Below are positions 8,623 through 17,037 of a stretch of DNA of 64,000 nucleotides, one piece after another. Origin of the DNA: Butyrivibrio sp. (GTDB lineage Bacteria; Bacillota; Clostridia; Lachnospirales; Lachnospiraceae); contig SVGB01000008.1 in NCBI GenBank assembly GCA_015056565.1, forward strand, positions 1-64,000, written 5' to 3'. The notes beneath the pieces are model-generated. The model ran no database searches. It had not been told where the DNA came from and saw only the letters and a program-made list of their open reading frames with translations. Positions within the stretch are counted from its first letter, which is position 1, and each line of letters begins with the position of its first letter. The position numbers were made by a program, and so were the translations under genes.

Positions 8623-8651
8623 ATGTTATATCCACACTGGCTCTGTGTCAA
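8623..8651 (-). promoter_or_regulatory. promoter of the FMN riboswitch-ribU transcript
   Basis: On the minus strand TTGACA (8646-8651), 17 bp, then TAACAT (8623-8628). Transcription would start near 8616, just before the aptamer. It is back to back with the HD-GYP promoter. Confidence 0.7.
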
Positions 8652-8658
8652 GTAGTGT

Positions 8659-8687
8659 TTGACATCTATTTTCTGCATATTTATAAT
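8659..8687 (+). promoter_or_regulatory. consensus sigma-A promoter of the HD-GYP gene
   Basis: TTGACA (8659-8664), 17 bp, TATAAT (8682-8687): a perfect match to both hexamers and to ideal spacing. Expected start of transcription is near 8694. A GAGGGG ribosome binding site precedes the ATG at 8720. Confidence 0.9.
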
Positions 8688-8719
8688 TGAAATATCAGTA
8701 ACTATGAGGGGTTTCTTAC

Positions 8720-9805
8720 ATGAAGAGGGTGCTTACAAAAAAACTCCTGCCAGGCATGAAGCTGGCAAATGACGTTTTTTCCGTAGATTCTAACCTTCGT
8801 CTTCTAGACAAAGGCTGTATTCTCAATGAAAAAGATATTGCCAGACTTGCTTTTTACTCAGTCATCGATGTTCTCATCGAAGACGAGCCCGTAGAGAGCG
8901 TGTCACCAAGCAGTCCTGAAAACACAGGGCTTACTTATTCTGAGCGCCTTAAACAATCCCAGGATTTCAAAGCGTTTAAGGCTGACTTTGAGGCCTGCGC
9001 ATCCAAATATGAACACACCATTCAGGACCTCATTCACGGTAACAAGGATCTTGATATCGATGATATGATGACCCCTATCTATTCACTTCTCGGACAAGGA
9101 AGAACTTCAGCGGGCATCTTTGACATGCTGCATAACCTGCGGCTTTATGATGATGCCACCTACACTCACTGTATCAATGTAGCTCTCATTACCAATATCC
9201 TGGCCCAGTGGCTGAGATGGAATCAGACAGAAATTGAGATTGCTACTCAGGCAGGTCTTTTCCATGACATTGGTAAGCTCCTTATCCCAGATAGCATAAT
9301 CACCAAGCCTGGTCCTTTGACCGATGAAGAATACACTGTCATAAAGACTCATCCCCAGAAGGGCTATGACGCCATGAGGGAACTTAACATCAGCACTCAC
9401 GTTAAAAACGCAGCTCTCATGCACCATGAAAGATGCGACGGAACAGGTTATCCACTCAAGCTACGAGGCCCTCAGATTGATAAATTCGCCAAGGCTGTAG
9501 CTATTGCAGATGTGTACGACGCCATGACCAGCGCCCGATACTACAGAGGTCCCCTCTGTCCATTCATCGCCATATCCATGTTTGAAGACGAGGGATTCCA
9601 GAGATACGACCCGGAAATGATACTGGCATTCCTTCACAACATCGTAAATACATATCTTCGAAACACTGTCCGCCTTAACACCGGTGAAGTCGGCGAGATC
9701 ATCTTCATCAACAGCAACGCCCTCAGCCGCCCAACCATCAAGGTGGAAAACGAATACATAGACCTCAGCAAATACCCTGGAGTTTACATCCAGGAGATCA
9801 TTTAA
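8720..9805 (+). CDS. HD-GYP domain phosphodiesterase (cyclic di-GMP type)
   Basis: A 361-residue cytoplasmic protein. Residues 1-60 are a small N-terminal domain (LLPGMKLANDVFS start) like those preceding many HD-GYP enzymes. The HD-GYP domain spans about 135-310: HCINVALIT, the metal pair in FHDIGKLLIPD, the HHERCDGTGYP signature near 234-244 and AIADVYDAMTSAR. HD-GYP enzymes hydrolyse cyclic di-GMP. A short C-terminal beta region follows. No sensor or receiver domain is attached. It is the only plus-strand gene between 222 and 42179 and has its own consensus promoter. The stop codon abuts the left arm of a 138-nt palindrome. Confidence 0.93.
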   Translation: MKRVLTKKLLPGMKLANDVFSVDSNLRLLDKGCILNEKDIARLAFYSVIDVLIEDEPVESVSPSSPENTGLTYSERLKQSQDFKAFKADFEACASKYEHTIQDLIHGNKDLDIDDMMTPIYSLLGQGRTSAGIFDMLHNLRLYDDATYTHCINVALITNILAQWLRWNQTEIEIATQAGLFHDIGKLLIPDSIITKPGPLTDEEYTVIKTHPQKGYDAMRELNISTHVKNAALMHHERCDGTGYPLKLRGPQIDKFAKAVAIADVYDAMTSARYYRGPLCPFIAISMFEDEGFQRYDPEMILAFLHNIVNTYLRNTVRLNTGEVGEIIFINSNALSRPTIKVENEYIDLSKYPGVYIQEII

Positions 9806-9943
9806 ATGACACAGTGACGGTTTTGCTGACAAGACGCGGGGAAGACACGGGGACGGTTCTACTGTCTTATTGCGTGCAATAAGACAGTAGAACCGTCCCC
9901 GTGTCTTCCCCGCGTCTTGTCAGCAAAACCATCACTGTGTCAT
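9806..9943. repeat. 138-nt near-perfect palindrome with REP-like core
   Basis: Two 68-nt arms (9806-9873 and 9876-9943) are separated by a 2-nt loop and differ at one position (C9818 against A9931). The arms contain GACACGGGGACGGTTCT, a core I recall from intergenic repeats mobilised by REP-associated Y1 transposases. No transposase is nearby. It fills the gap between the converging HD-GYP and murA genes and starts one base after the HD-GYP stop codon. Confidence 0.95.
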
Positions 9944-9944
9944 G

Positions 9945-9979
9945 AAAAAACACGCGTGAGCATCGCTCATGCGTGTTTT
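9945..9979. terminator. bidirectional intrinsic terminator
   Basis: The stem AACACGCGTGAGC/GCTCATGCGTGTT (9949-9977, one mismatch, 3-nt loop) has an A tract on the left (9945-9950) and a T tract on the right (9976-9979), so it can stop transcripts from both sides. The last codons of murA form its right arm. Confidence 0.85.
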
Positions 9980-11256
9980 AATTTGAACTTCTGGATGTCT
10001 TTGTCGTCATCCACCATTTCGATCTGAGCACCAAGTTCTCTGAGCTTAACATCGAAATCTTCATAGCCACGAAGGATATACTTGATGTCCTCAACGGTGG
10101 AGTAGCCTTCTGCAGTGAGGGCTGCAATTACAAGAGCTGCGCCTGCTCTAAGGTCTGGAGCTGAAACGGCAGCTCCGGTGTAGCGCTCAACGCCTTCGAT
10201 GATGGCGGTGCTGCCCTCTACCTTGATGTTGGCTCCCATTCTGGTGAGCTCATCCACATATTTAAATCTGCTCTCGAAAATACTCTCTGTTACAATACTG
10301 ATACCACTGGCAAGACCAAGGGCCACTGTGATCTGTGGCTGCATATCTGTTGGATATCCGGGATATGGCAGGGTCTTAACGTGGGTATTCTGAAGTCTCT
10401 TGGTTGCCACAACTCTGACCTCGTCGTCAGACTCATGGATCTGGCATCCCATCTCAACAAGCTTGGCACTTATTGACTCAAGATGCTTGGGGATAACATT
10501 TTTAACTGTAACATCACCCATGGTTGCAGCTGCAGCCAGCATGAATGTGCCCGCTTCGATCTGGTCCGGGATGATGGTGTACTCTGTTCCGTGGAGCTTC
10601 TCAACGCCTCTGATACGGATAACATCAGTACCTGCGCCCTTGATGTTGGCTCCCATACTGTTAAGGAAGTTGGCAATATCAACCACGTGAGGCTCTTTTG
10701 CAGCGTTCTCGATGATAGTCTTGCCCTCAGCCATTGCTGCAGCCATCATGATATTGATGGTAGCTCCTACGCTGACAACGTCCAGGTAGATATGGTTTCC
10801 TACAAGGTGCTCAGCCTCTGCATAGATGATGCCCTGAATAGAAACCTTGGCGCCAAGTGCTGTAAAGCCCTTGATATGCTGGTCGATAGGGCGAAGTCCG
10901 ATGTGGCATCCACCAGGGAGAGCCACACCTGCGCTCTTATACTTGCCAAGAAGTGCGCCAAGCAGGTAATAGCCGGCTCTGATCTTCTTGATATAATCAT
11001 TTTCAATTGTATAACTGCGGATCTGTGAAGCATTGATCTTAACAGAGTGCCTGCCTGTTCTCTCAACATGAGCACCGATGCTCTCGATAGCCTGAAGCAT
11101 TGCATTGGTATCTGAGGCGTCTGGCATGTTGTCGATAACGACAGTCTCATCCGTCATTGTGGCTGCAGCTAAAATTGCAAGGGCAGCATTTTTGGCGCCG
11201 CCTATCTCAACCTCGCCCACAAGCGGATTTCCGCCTTTAATTATATATTTTTCCAT
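9967..11256 (-). CDS. murA: UDP-N-acetylglucosamine 1-carboxyvinyltransferase MurA
   Basis: The 429-residue enzyme for the first committed step of peptidoglycan synthesis, transferring enolpyruvate from PEP to UDP-GlcNAc in the cytoplasm. The substrate-binding Lys22-Asn23 (GGAKNAAL), the RAG segment at 93-95 and the catalytic Cys117 in LPGGCHIG are all visible, so fosfomycin sensitivity would be expected from the active-site Cys. DMQPQ and the closing helices are also typical. The last codons overlap a bidirectional terminator. A strong promoter lies just upstream, so murA is transcribed separately from the M23 peptidase gene. Firmicutes often have two murA genes, and which paralogue this is cannot be told. 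Confidence 0.95.
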   Translation of the reverse strand: MEKYIIKGGNPLVGEVEIGGAKNAALAILAAATMTDETVVIDNMPDASDTNAMLQAIESIGAHVERTGRHSVKINASQIRSYTIENDYIKKIRAGYYLLGALLGKYKSAGVALPGGCHIGLRPIDQHIKGFTALGAKVSIQGIIYAEAEHLVGNHIYLDVVSVGATINIMMAAAMAEGKTIIENAAKEPHVVDIANFLNSMGANIKGAGTDVIRIRGVEKLHGTEYTIIPDQIEAGTFMLAAAATMGDVTVKNVIPKHLESISAKLVEMGCQIHESDDEVRVVATKRLQNTHVKTLPYPGYPTDMQPQITVALGLASGISIVTESIFESRFKYVDELTRMGANIKVEGSTAIIEGVERYTGAAVSAPDLRAGAALVIAALTAEGYSTVEDIKYILRGYEDFDVKLRELGAQIEMVDDDKDIQKFKLKHA

Positions 11257-11291
11257 AGATATCTCTCTTTTGCATTCTTGAACAAGTATAT

Positions 11292-11320
11292 GTTATACCA
11301 CAAGAAAAGATATTTGTAAA
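11292..11320 (-). promoter_or_regulatory. promoter of murA
   Basis: On the minus strand TTTACA (11315-11320), 17 bp, TATAAC (11292-11297). It lies directly after the M23 peptidase stop codon. Confidence 0.7.
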
Positions 11321-11340
11321 ACCGATACCTCAAACCCCTG

Positions 11341-12936
11341 TTAGTTCAAGTAATTAAGCGGATTTACCTGAGATCCGTTTATCAGTATCTCGAAATGAAG
11401 GTGAGGTCCTGTAGACACACCGGTATTTCCTGAAAGAGCAATCCTCTGTCCCTGGGATACAGACTGTCCTACGCGAACAAGTACCTTGGACAGATGTCCG
11501 TACCTGGTCTCCCTGCCATCAGGGTGCCTTATGTATACACAATATCCGTATCCGCTTCCCCATCCGGCTCTTGTTACAGTTCCGGAAGAAGATGCCACAA
11601 CCGAAGTTCCAACAGGTGTAGACCAGTCAACACCCTTGTGGTAGGTGCTGGCTCCCTTGGTGGGACGACTTCTTTTTCCAAATCCGGACGTAAGTCTTCC
11701 GCCGGAGATAGGCTTGATATATGTAGGTGGAACGATGGTTCCTCTCTCAACTATCTTAGGAACAGCCATGTAGGTGATCTCTTCCTTGACGATCTCCCTG
11801 CTGTCCTCGCTGTTATCTGTATATGTGATAAGGGCCACAACCTTGCGGTGTCCTGCAGAAGGCTCCTGGATCACCTTGCTCTGGGTGGTGTACCAGTCGT
11901 CATTTGGCACGTACTGAACCTCTGCCTCGTAGTCCTCTTCATAGTACTCCTGTACCTGATAAACCACAGAAAGCTCAGGCTCTGGAACTGTAACGATCAG
12001 GTTATCCTGAACTCTTATGGTAGTATTCTCACTTTCAAGCGACTCGTTCATTGCAACCAGGTCATCAACAGTAAGATCAAACTTCTGGGCAATAAGTCCC
12101 AATGTATCTCCAGACTGTACCTCATAGATCTGGTTAGTCTCTTTATCCTTGGTCACATCGTCGATAGCTGTGCTAAGATCAGAAATCTCACTGTCTGGAA
12201 GATAGCACTCAACAATCTCCACCTTGTCAGCAAAATCCATGGTCTGAAGACCAAGATCATAGTCGGAGAAGTCCCTGTCGTAGGCAATCGGCTTAGCGTC
12301 ATTGACGATCTGGGTAAGCTCAGCCACAAATCCCGCCTGAGGCATGCTGGTTATACTCTCTGCCTTTTGTTCCTCTTTTTTCACCTCTTCCTTGCTCTGG
12401 ACCTGTGGAGTCAGTACATTGACCTCCCTCTCTGTATCCAGGACCAGGTCAACGTTATAAAGCCTTGAGGTATCATAGTTATAAAGAGCTGTCGACAAAA
12501 GCTCCATAACATCAGCAATACTTCCAAGGTTGATGGAAAACTCATTGATCTTGATGGAGTATGCGCGGTTTAAAGTACTCTTTTCGCTGTTTCTAAGAAC
12601 CCCCGCCATGTTACTTGTCATGCGGGATACGGAGTCAACCTCCCCAAAAAGAACGTTACTTCCATCAATAGTAAGGTCAGCATGGGATAAGACCAGTTCG
12701 TCGTTTCCCTTTGCAATGGAGCGCCTCGCCTCTCTGAGAGCCTTGTACGCATCCTCTTTAGTGCCAGCTGTCCCCACCTGCTGGTTATTAAGTTTAACAA
12801 AAAAGATATTGTCCCCACCCTTTTCATACTTCACAAAATTTGGCATAAACAGTATCCATGCCGTTATGACTATAAGCGCAGAATGAAGAAACCATATCTT
12901 GATCTTTCTTCTAAAAACTGTACGAGCTAAATTCAT
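11341..12936 (-). CDS. membrane-anchored M23 peptidase with LysM and G5 domains
   Basis: A 531-residue cell-wall hydrolase. After a basic N terminus comes a membrane anchor (about residues 15-32), then a long extracytoplasmic stretch. A LysM domain for peptidoglycan binding is near 269-313 (YEVQSGDTLGLIAQKF), a G5-like domain near 350-400, and the M23 zinc endopeptidase domain near 415-531. Zinc ligands are visible in YHKGVDWS (H and D) and in GPHLHFE (the HxH pair). M23 enzymes cut peptide crosslinks; a LysM-G5-M23 order is common in Firmicutes. ATG at 12936 is taken as start; a TTG at 12942 overlapping the previous stop codon is also possible. It follows the coiled-coil gene by 2 bp. Confidence 0.9.
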   Translation of the reverse strand: MNLARTVFRRKIKIWFLHSALIVITAWILFMPNFVKYEKGGDNIFFVKLNNQQVGTAGTKEDAYKALREARRSIAKGNDELVLSHADLTIDGSNVLFGEVDSVSRMTSNMAGVLRNSEKSTLNRAYSIKINEFSINLGSIADVMELLSTALYNYDTSRLYNVDLVLDTEREVNVLTPQVQSKEEVKKEEQKAESITSMPQAGFVAELTQIVNDAKPIAYDRDFSDYDLGLQTMDFADKVEIVECYLPDSEISDLSTAIDDVTKDKETNQIYEVQSGDTLGLIAQKFDLTVDDLVAMNESLESENTTIRVQDNLIVTVPEPELSVVYQVQEYYEEDYEAEVQYVPNDDWYTTQSKVIQEPSAGHRKVVALITYTDNSEDSREIVKEEITYMAVPKIVERGTIVPPTYIKPISGGRLTSGFGKRSRPTKGASTYHKGVDWSTPVGTSVVASSSGTVTRAGWGSGYGYCVYIRHPDGRETRYGHLSKVLVRVGQSVSQGQRIALSGNTGVSTGPHLHFEILINGSQVNPLNYLN

Positions 12937-12938
12937 TA

Positions 12939-13436
12939 TCAAATAATACCTAAAATCCTAAGAATATTGATCACAAGATCAGCCGCTGCAATGAGCATGG
13001 TAATAACAAGAAGAGGCTTAACTGCGCTGTTCCCAGTCTCGACGCCAACCTGAATGGTCTCGAGCTTGTTTGACAGCTCCTTAACTGCCTCTTCGCTTTT
13101 TTCAAGTTTCTTTTTAAGGCCTTCAAACTCCTCAAATTCTTTGTCCTGGCCCTTTTCAACAATTGCCTGAACGTTTCTGTATACCTGAACTCCAACGTCA
13201 TGGACCTTAGTCTCAGAGTCATCCATTCTCTTGCTGAGATTTTCAAGAGTCTTGCCCATGTCGTCAATGGCTTTTTTATGTTCTGTCTCCCCAGCCTTAA
13301 GCTCGTCAAGCTGAAGCTTGTACTGCTCAGCTTCCTGCCTGGTCCTCTCAGCTTCCATGGCTTCTGCCTGGGCATTGGCCTTTATAATATCACGGGTGCC
13401 AATCTTCTCAGCTAATTTGTCCATAAAGTTTTCCAT
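12939..13436 (-). CDS. coiled-coil protein with C-terminal membrane anchor
   Basis: A 165-residue protein of unknown function. Residues about 15-130 are highly charged with heptad-like spacing and form one or two long coiled coils. A hydrophobic segment (about 138-163, VKPLLVITMLIAAADLVINI) ends the protein, giving a tail-anchored topology. The start at 13436 is chosen because GGGGAGG precedes it; a longer frame to 13484 has no ribosome binding site. It is coupled to the M23 peptidase gene by only 2 bp, so a role in organising or controlling that hydrolase is a fair guess but nothing in the sequence proves it. Confidence 0.75.
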   Translation of the reverse strand: MENFMDKLAEKIGTRDIIKANAQAEAMEAERTRQEAEQYKLQLDELKAGETEHKKAIDDMGKTLENLSKRMDDSETKVHDVGVQVYRNVQAIVEKGQDKEFEEFEGLKKKLEKSEEAVKELSNKLETIQVGVETGNSAVKPLLVITMLIAAADLVINILRILGII

Positions 13437-13828
13437 GGTATTTCCTCCCCAACATCGGCGGTCAGTCAAAAGAGCTCTCGCCATATTTTACATCTAGTCT
13501 AGCTTATCATTTATTATGCAAATTAGACAAGTTTATATTGTTTCAAAGGTTTTTATTGGACACTTTTACTATTTGTTCATCAGTTGTTCATATTTTATTC
13601 ATAATTGCCTTGTATATTAATACCATAGCCGCAGGCAATATGGCTAGCTAATTAGAAAGATAGATTTTTTCATAATAGGCCGGGCACGGAAACGTGTCTG
13701 GCCACTCCTCATTAATGAGCTTCGCTCATTAATGATTTGCCGGACAATGAAGTGCCTTCGGCAAGGTCCGGCAAACATCTGAATCATTTTCTCACGCGCT
13801 CAGCAGCGGAGTGCTTCGCGCTGTAGCC
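13437..13828. other. gene-free region with a cluster of four hairpins
   Basis: No open frame of note. H1 at 13678-13703 is an 11-bp stem closed by a GAAA loop with two G-T pairs. H2 at 13709-13735 is a perfect 12-bp stem with a 3-nt loop. H3 at 13737-13774 has a TTGCCGGAC/GTCCGGCAA stem enclosing a second small stem-loop. H4 at 13798-13827 is an imperfect GC-rich stem beside the relQ stop codon. The other half (13437-13620) is AT-rich and should contain the promoter of the coiled-coil gene, but I could not fix it. Confidence 0.6.
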
Positions 13829-14482
13829 TCATTTTTCAGCTTCCACCGCCAGTATCTCATCATTAAGCTGCAGCATCTTCTCATCCAGGTTTGCAACCAT
13901 GGTTGCACACTCGTGGAGCTCAGCATTTATGTGCTGCGGAGCCTTTCCTTCAAACTTGTACTGGATCTTGTGCTCAAGTGATGCCCAGAAATCCATTGCT
14001 ACAGTTCTTATCTGAATTTCCACCTTAACATTAACGATACGGTCTGAGAGATACACAGGCAGGGACACTATCATATGATAGCTTCGATAGCCGCTCTGTT
14101 TTGGATTCATAATATAATCCTTGACTGTCAGCACCTGAATATCCTTCTGGTTGCTGATCATCTCTGCAATCCTGTAAATATCCGATGTAAAAGAGCAGAT
14201 GATACGTATGCCGGCTATATCGTTGACGTAGCGCACCATGTTCTCGATGGTGGACTCATAGCCATTTCTCTTAAGCTTTTTTACAATGCTCTCTGGAACC
14301 TTTACCCTTGCCTTAACGTGTTCGATAGGGTTGTATCTGTGAACCTCCTGGAACTCCTCGTTAAGGATCTCAATCTTGGTCTGGATCTGCTTAAGAGCAG
14401 AATTATAAAGGAGATTGACTTCCTCCCATGTGTTAATATCATCGGATATCTTAATATCATATCCCGCTAAATCTATTTCCAT
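13829..14482 (-). CDS. relQ: RelQ-type small alarmone synthetase
   Basis: A 217-residue GTP pyrophosphokinase. The RelA/SpoT synthetase domain spans about residues 40-190: IAGIRIICSF, KDYIMNPKQSGYRSYH for nucleotide binding, and EIQIRTVAMDFWASLEHK with the catalytic Glu. No hydrolase, TGS or ACT domain is present, which makes it a small alarmone synthetase that makes ppGpp or pppGpp from GDP or GTP. It shares one base with the stop of the upstream GT2 gene (TAATG), an unusual pairing of a stringent-response enzyme with a surface-glycan glycosyltransferase. A hairpin lies directly after the stop codon. Confidence 0.92.
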   Translation of the reverse strand: MEIDLAGYDIKISDDINTWEEVNLLYNSALKQIQTKIEILNEEFQEVHRYNPIEHVKARVKVPESIVKKLKRNGYESTIENMVRYVNDIAGIRIICSFTSDIYRIAEMISNQKDIQVLTVKDYIMNPKQSGYRSYHMIVSLPVYLSDRIVNVKVEIQIRTVAMDFWASLEHKIQYKFEGKAPQHINAELHECATMVANLDEKMLQLNDEILAVEAEK

Positions 14483-15414
14483 TACGTAAAATACTCCTTA
14501 TTGGAAGAAAAGGCTCTTCTAAGCCCCTTTGGAAGCTTTTTATAGTTCCGTCCGAGCTTGTAACCAAGAAATCTGAAACCGCACATGATCACATAATCCG
14601 GGATAAGATACCCCTTACCAATGCGCCTGAAATGCTGCACAGTCTCTTTTACCATCTTCTTGCCTTCAGTCTCGGACCTCAGATTCCCAAAGATCTCCGG
14701 ATGCTCAGTCTGGGAAACTCCAAGGTCAAAGTTTCTGTAGAACTGCTGAAGATAGGTGTAATTGTGGGAATGGATAACTCCAGCCTCAGGAACATAGCAG
14801 ATAGCATAACCTTTCTGGCAAGCAGTACCTGCATACACCATGTCCTCATTAAAGATGGTCTTTTTAGTGAAGCCTCCAAGTCTGTCAAATACATCCCTTC
14901 TGTACATTGCGCAGACATTGGAGCAGAAGTAGGTCTTGATCCCCAACCTCTCCACATCGCCCTGGGTCTTCCTCATGGGCTCAGTAGGATAGTTGAACTT
15001 GCGGGCGTACCTCTCAGCCAGATTGCAATCCGTCTTAGGATACTGACGGCCGTAGGCTGCAGCCACCTGTGGATCCTCCAGCGCCTTGGCCAAATGTCCC
15101 AGCAGCATCTTGTCCCTTGGAAAAGCATCCTGGGTCATCATCAAGAAGAAATCAGCCTTGGAGAGACTTACTCCCTGATTTCTGGTGTTTCCGTGATCGA
15201 AATCTCTTTTCTCCACGTGCCTTACTATTATGTTGTCATACTTGTCCTGTGGATTCTCCGAAGACTTATCAAGGAGCTCCTTATAGAAGCGCTCCTCGGT
15301 ATTCATGATGATAATGCTGGATGGACGAAGTGTCTGCCTCTCCAGATCATCGATCAGGCGGAAAAGAGATATATCCGGTTTGTAGGTCGGAATAATGACA
15401 TCTACTGTACTCAT
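14482..15414 (-). CDS. family 2 glycosyltransferase, rhamnosyltransferase-like
   Basis: A 310-residue GT-A enzyme. The start MSTVDVIIPTYKPD is the first strand of the fold, DFDHGNTRNQG (near residues 76-86) is typical of rhamnosyltransferase-like GT2 proteins, and MTQDAFP near 99-105 supplies the metal-binding Asp. The start at 15414 is preceded by AAAGG; the frame is open to 15498 but runs into a terminator hairpin. It probably adds a sugar to the surface polysaccharide at the cytoplasmic face. It ends by overlapping relQ by one base. Sugar specificity is inferred only from motif similarity and from the rfb genes in the window. Confidence 0.83.
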   Translation of the reverse strand: MSTVDVIIPTYKPDISLFRLIDDLERQTLRPSSIIIMNTEERFYKELLDKSSENPQDKYDNIIVRHVEKRDFDHGNTRNQGVSLSKADFFLMMTQDAFPRDKMLLGHLAKALEDPQVAAAYGRQYPKTDCNLAERYARKFNYPTEPMRKTQGDVERLGIKTYFCSNVCAMYRRDVFDRLGGFTKKTIFNEDMVYAGTACQKGYAICYVPEAGVIHSHNYTYLQQFYRNFDLGVSQTEHPEIFGNLRSETEGKKMVKETVQHFRRIGKGYLIPDYVIMCGFRFLGYKLGRNYKKLPKGLRRAFSSNKEYFT

Positions 15415-15428
15415 TTTGTTACCTTTGT

Positions 15429-15462
15429 AAAACAGGGCCAGGCTCAACAAAGCCCAGCCCTG
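15429..15462 (-). terminator. probable intrinsic terminator after the LCP gene
   Basis: On the minus strand the stem CAGGGC/GCCCTG with an inner GGCT/AGCC pairing (15433-15462) is followed by TTTTAC. The T tract is short, so termination is likely to be partial. Confidence 0.55.
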
Positions 15463-15510
15463 ATAGAAAACCTTTATATTTTGGTGATCAGCCCGCAAAA
15501 AGAGCTATGA

Positions 15511-16941
15511 TCATCCTCCAATGTACTTGCTAACGTCTGCAGCGATCTTCTCAGAATACTTCTGAACGTCAGGTGATACCTCGTAGCTTGAATCCTCAAA
15601 CAGGAATTCATGGAGCCACTTAACATTGCTCTGAAGGTCCTTAGGAAGTACGCAGCTACCTGCCTTACCCATAGTGCCTGTTGCACGCATATCCTCGTAT
15701 GGGAAGCCGTTGTTGTCTATGATCCTGTAATTTGTAAGGTTCTTGAGAAGAGGAAGGATGTCCTCTGTAAGATCCATTGAAGTGTAAATATTGCCAAATG
15801 CCTTGTTGGCAACCTTCTCAAGATCTGAATAGCTCATGTTCTGAGCCTTCTCCATACATGCCATAAGAACTGTTCTCTGTCTCTCAGCACGCTTGAAGTC
15901 ATCTCCTGCTGTGTATCTGATACGGCAGTAAGCAGTAGCCTGAAGGCCGTTCAGTGTCTGTACACCAGCGCTGTTAACAGGAGTGTAGTTGAGCTTGAGC
16001 TCCTGAGCCATTGTGGACTGGTAACTGTTAAGGTGAGGGATCTCAGCATCTGTAACGTCGATTGTTACACCGCCAAGAGCATCAACAACCTCTGTAAGTC
16101 CTCTGAAACCAATTGTAACGAAGTCCTCAATATCCATATCAAGGTTCATGTTCAGCATTGAGATAGCCTGAAGAGGGCCACCCTGAGCGTATGCTGCGTT
16201 ACACTTGGTGTATGTGTCATTAGAAAGGTTAAGGTATGTATCACGGTAAACCGAGCAGAGCTTGATATCACCAGTTGCGTTGTTGATAGATGCGATCATG
16301 ATCGTATCTGATCTTGTATTCTTGGTAAGCTGCTCGTCACGGGCGTCAACACCAAAGAGCGCGATGTTGGTATAGCCTGACATCTCCTGGTTGTTGACAA
16401 CTGTCTCACTGATGGACTTGGTGATCTCCTCTTCATTGAGATTAACCTTACCAACCTTGGTAACGTCTACCTTGAAGAAAAGAGTATATGCTACATATAC
16501 AAGGATGCAGGCAACAAGTACCTCTGCTACCAGTAAAACTATAGCCTTGCTGCTGCTCTTTTTCTTGCCGCCATTTCCTCCGCGGCCGTTTCCACGGGAT
16601 GAGTGACCCTGAGAGCCTCTGGAAGAACTGTGTCCACCTGCGTTTCTTGAAGCTGAGCTCCTTGAGCCCTGACCACTTCTGGATGAACTATGTGAGGCGC
16701 CGCTTCTTGAAGAGCTGTGGCCTGCGCTGCTCCTTGATGCACTGCGTGATGCCCCGGATGCGCTCCTTGCGCCATCTCTTCTTGCAGGACGTCTTACATC
16801 TCTGTCCTCGTAATCGTCCTCATATCTGTCATCGTATCTATCGTCGTATCTGTCATCATATCGGTCGTCGTATCTGTCGTCGCGTCTTCTGGATGAACGT
16901 CTTTCATCCCTCTCATAGTACTCGTCGTCTCTATTTGACAT
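15511..16941 (-). CDS. LytR-CpsA-Psr (LCP) family glycopolymer transferase
   Basis: A 476-residue type II membrane protein. LCP proteins move glycopolymers from undecaprenyl pyrophosphate to peptidoglycan. The cytoplasmic tail (residues 1-125) starts with four to five RYDD repeats and continues as a Ser/Arg/Gly-rich stretch. The membrane helix is at about 129-150. The LCP domain begins near 190: NIALFGVDARD, TRSDTIMIASIN with the phosphate-binding Arg and Asp, CSVYRDTYL, and GFRGLTEVVDALGGV. Late residues DFKRAERQRTVL are also conserved. Start at 16941 is preceded by AGAGGAG. It sits beside the priming transferase, consistent with wall attachment of the glycan made here. The tail resembles that of the GH25 protein at 47782. 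Confidence 0.92.
   Translation of the reverse strand: MSNRDDEYYERDERRSSRRRDDRYDDRYDDRYDDRYDDRYEDDYEDRDVRRPARRDGARSASGASRSASRSSAGHSSSRSGASHSSSRSGQGSRSSASRNAGGHSSSRGSQGHSSRGNGRGGNGGKKKSSSKAIVLLVAEVLVACILVYVAYTLFFKVDVTKVGKVNLNEEEITKSISETVVNNQEMSGYTNIALFGVDARDEQLTKNTRSDTIMIASINNATGDIKLCSVYRDTYLNLSNDTYTKCNAAYAQGGPLQAISMLNMNLDMDIEDFVTIGFRGLTEVVDALGGVTIDVTDAEIPHLNSYQSTMAQELKLNYTPVNSAGVQTLNGLQATAYCRIRYTAGDDFKRAERQRTVLMACMEKAQNMSYSDLEKVANKAFGNIYTSMDLTEDILPLLKNLTNYRIIDNNGFPYEDMRATGTMGKAGSCVLPKDLQSNVKWLHEFLFEDSSYEVSPDVQKYSEKIAADVSKYIGG
16821..16883 (-). repeat. 12-bp tandem repeats coding RYDD units
   Basis: Five imperfect 12-bp units encode Asp-Asp-Arg-Tyr in the cytoplasmic tail of the LCP protein. 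Third-base differences between units show that the repeat is not brand new or is under protein-level constraint. Confidence 0.8.
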
Positions 16942-17037
16942 GATATCTATCTCCTCTTTTTCCCAACAAAAACTCACTTAAAATAATCTAAATGCAAAAA
17001 TAGCACCAATATATATTGCCACAAATTTGTGCATTAT

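Noticed and set aside
11494..12468. Long plus-strand open frame opposite the M23 peptidase gene
   Set aside because: Amino-acid order matches no fold, while the minus-strand product has clear LysM, G5 and M23 domains.
14632..15510. Long plus-strand open frame opposite the GT2 gene
   Set aside because: The minus-strand product is a clear GT-A enzyme; the plus frame lacks a start signal and domain features.
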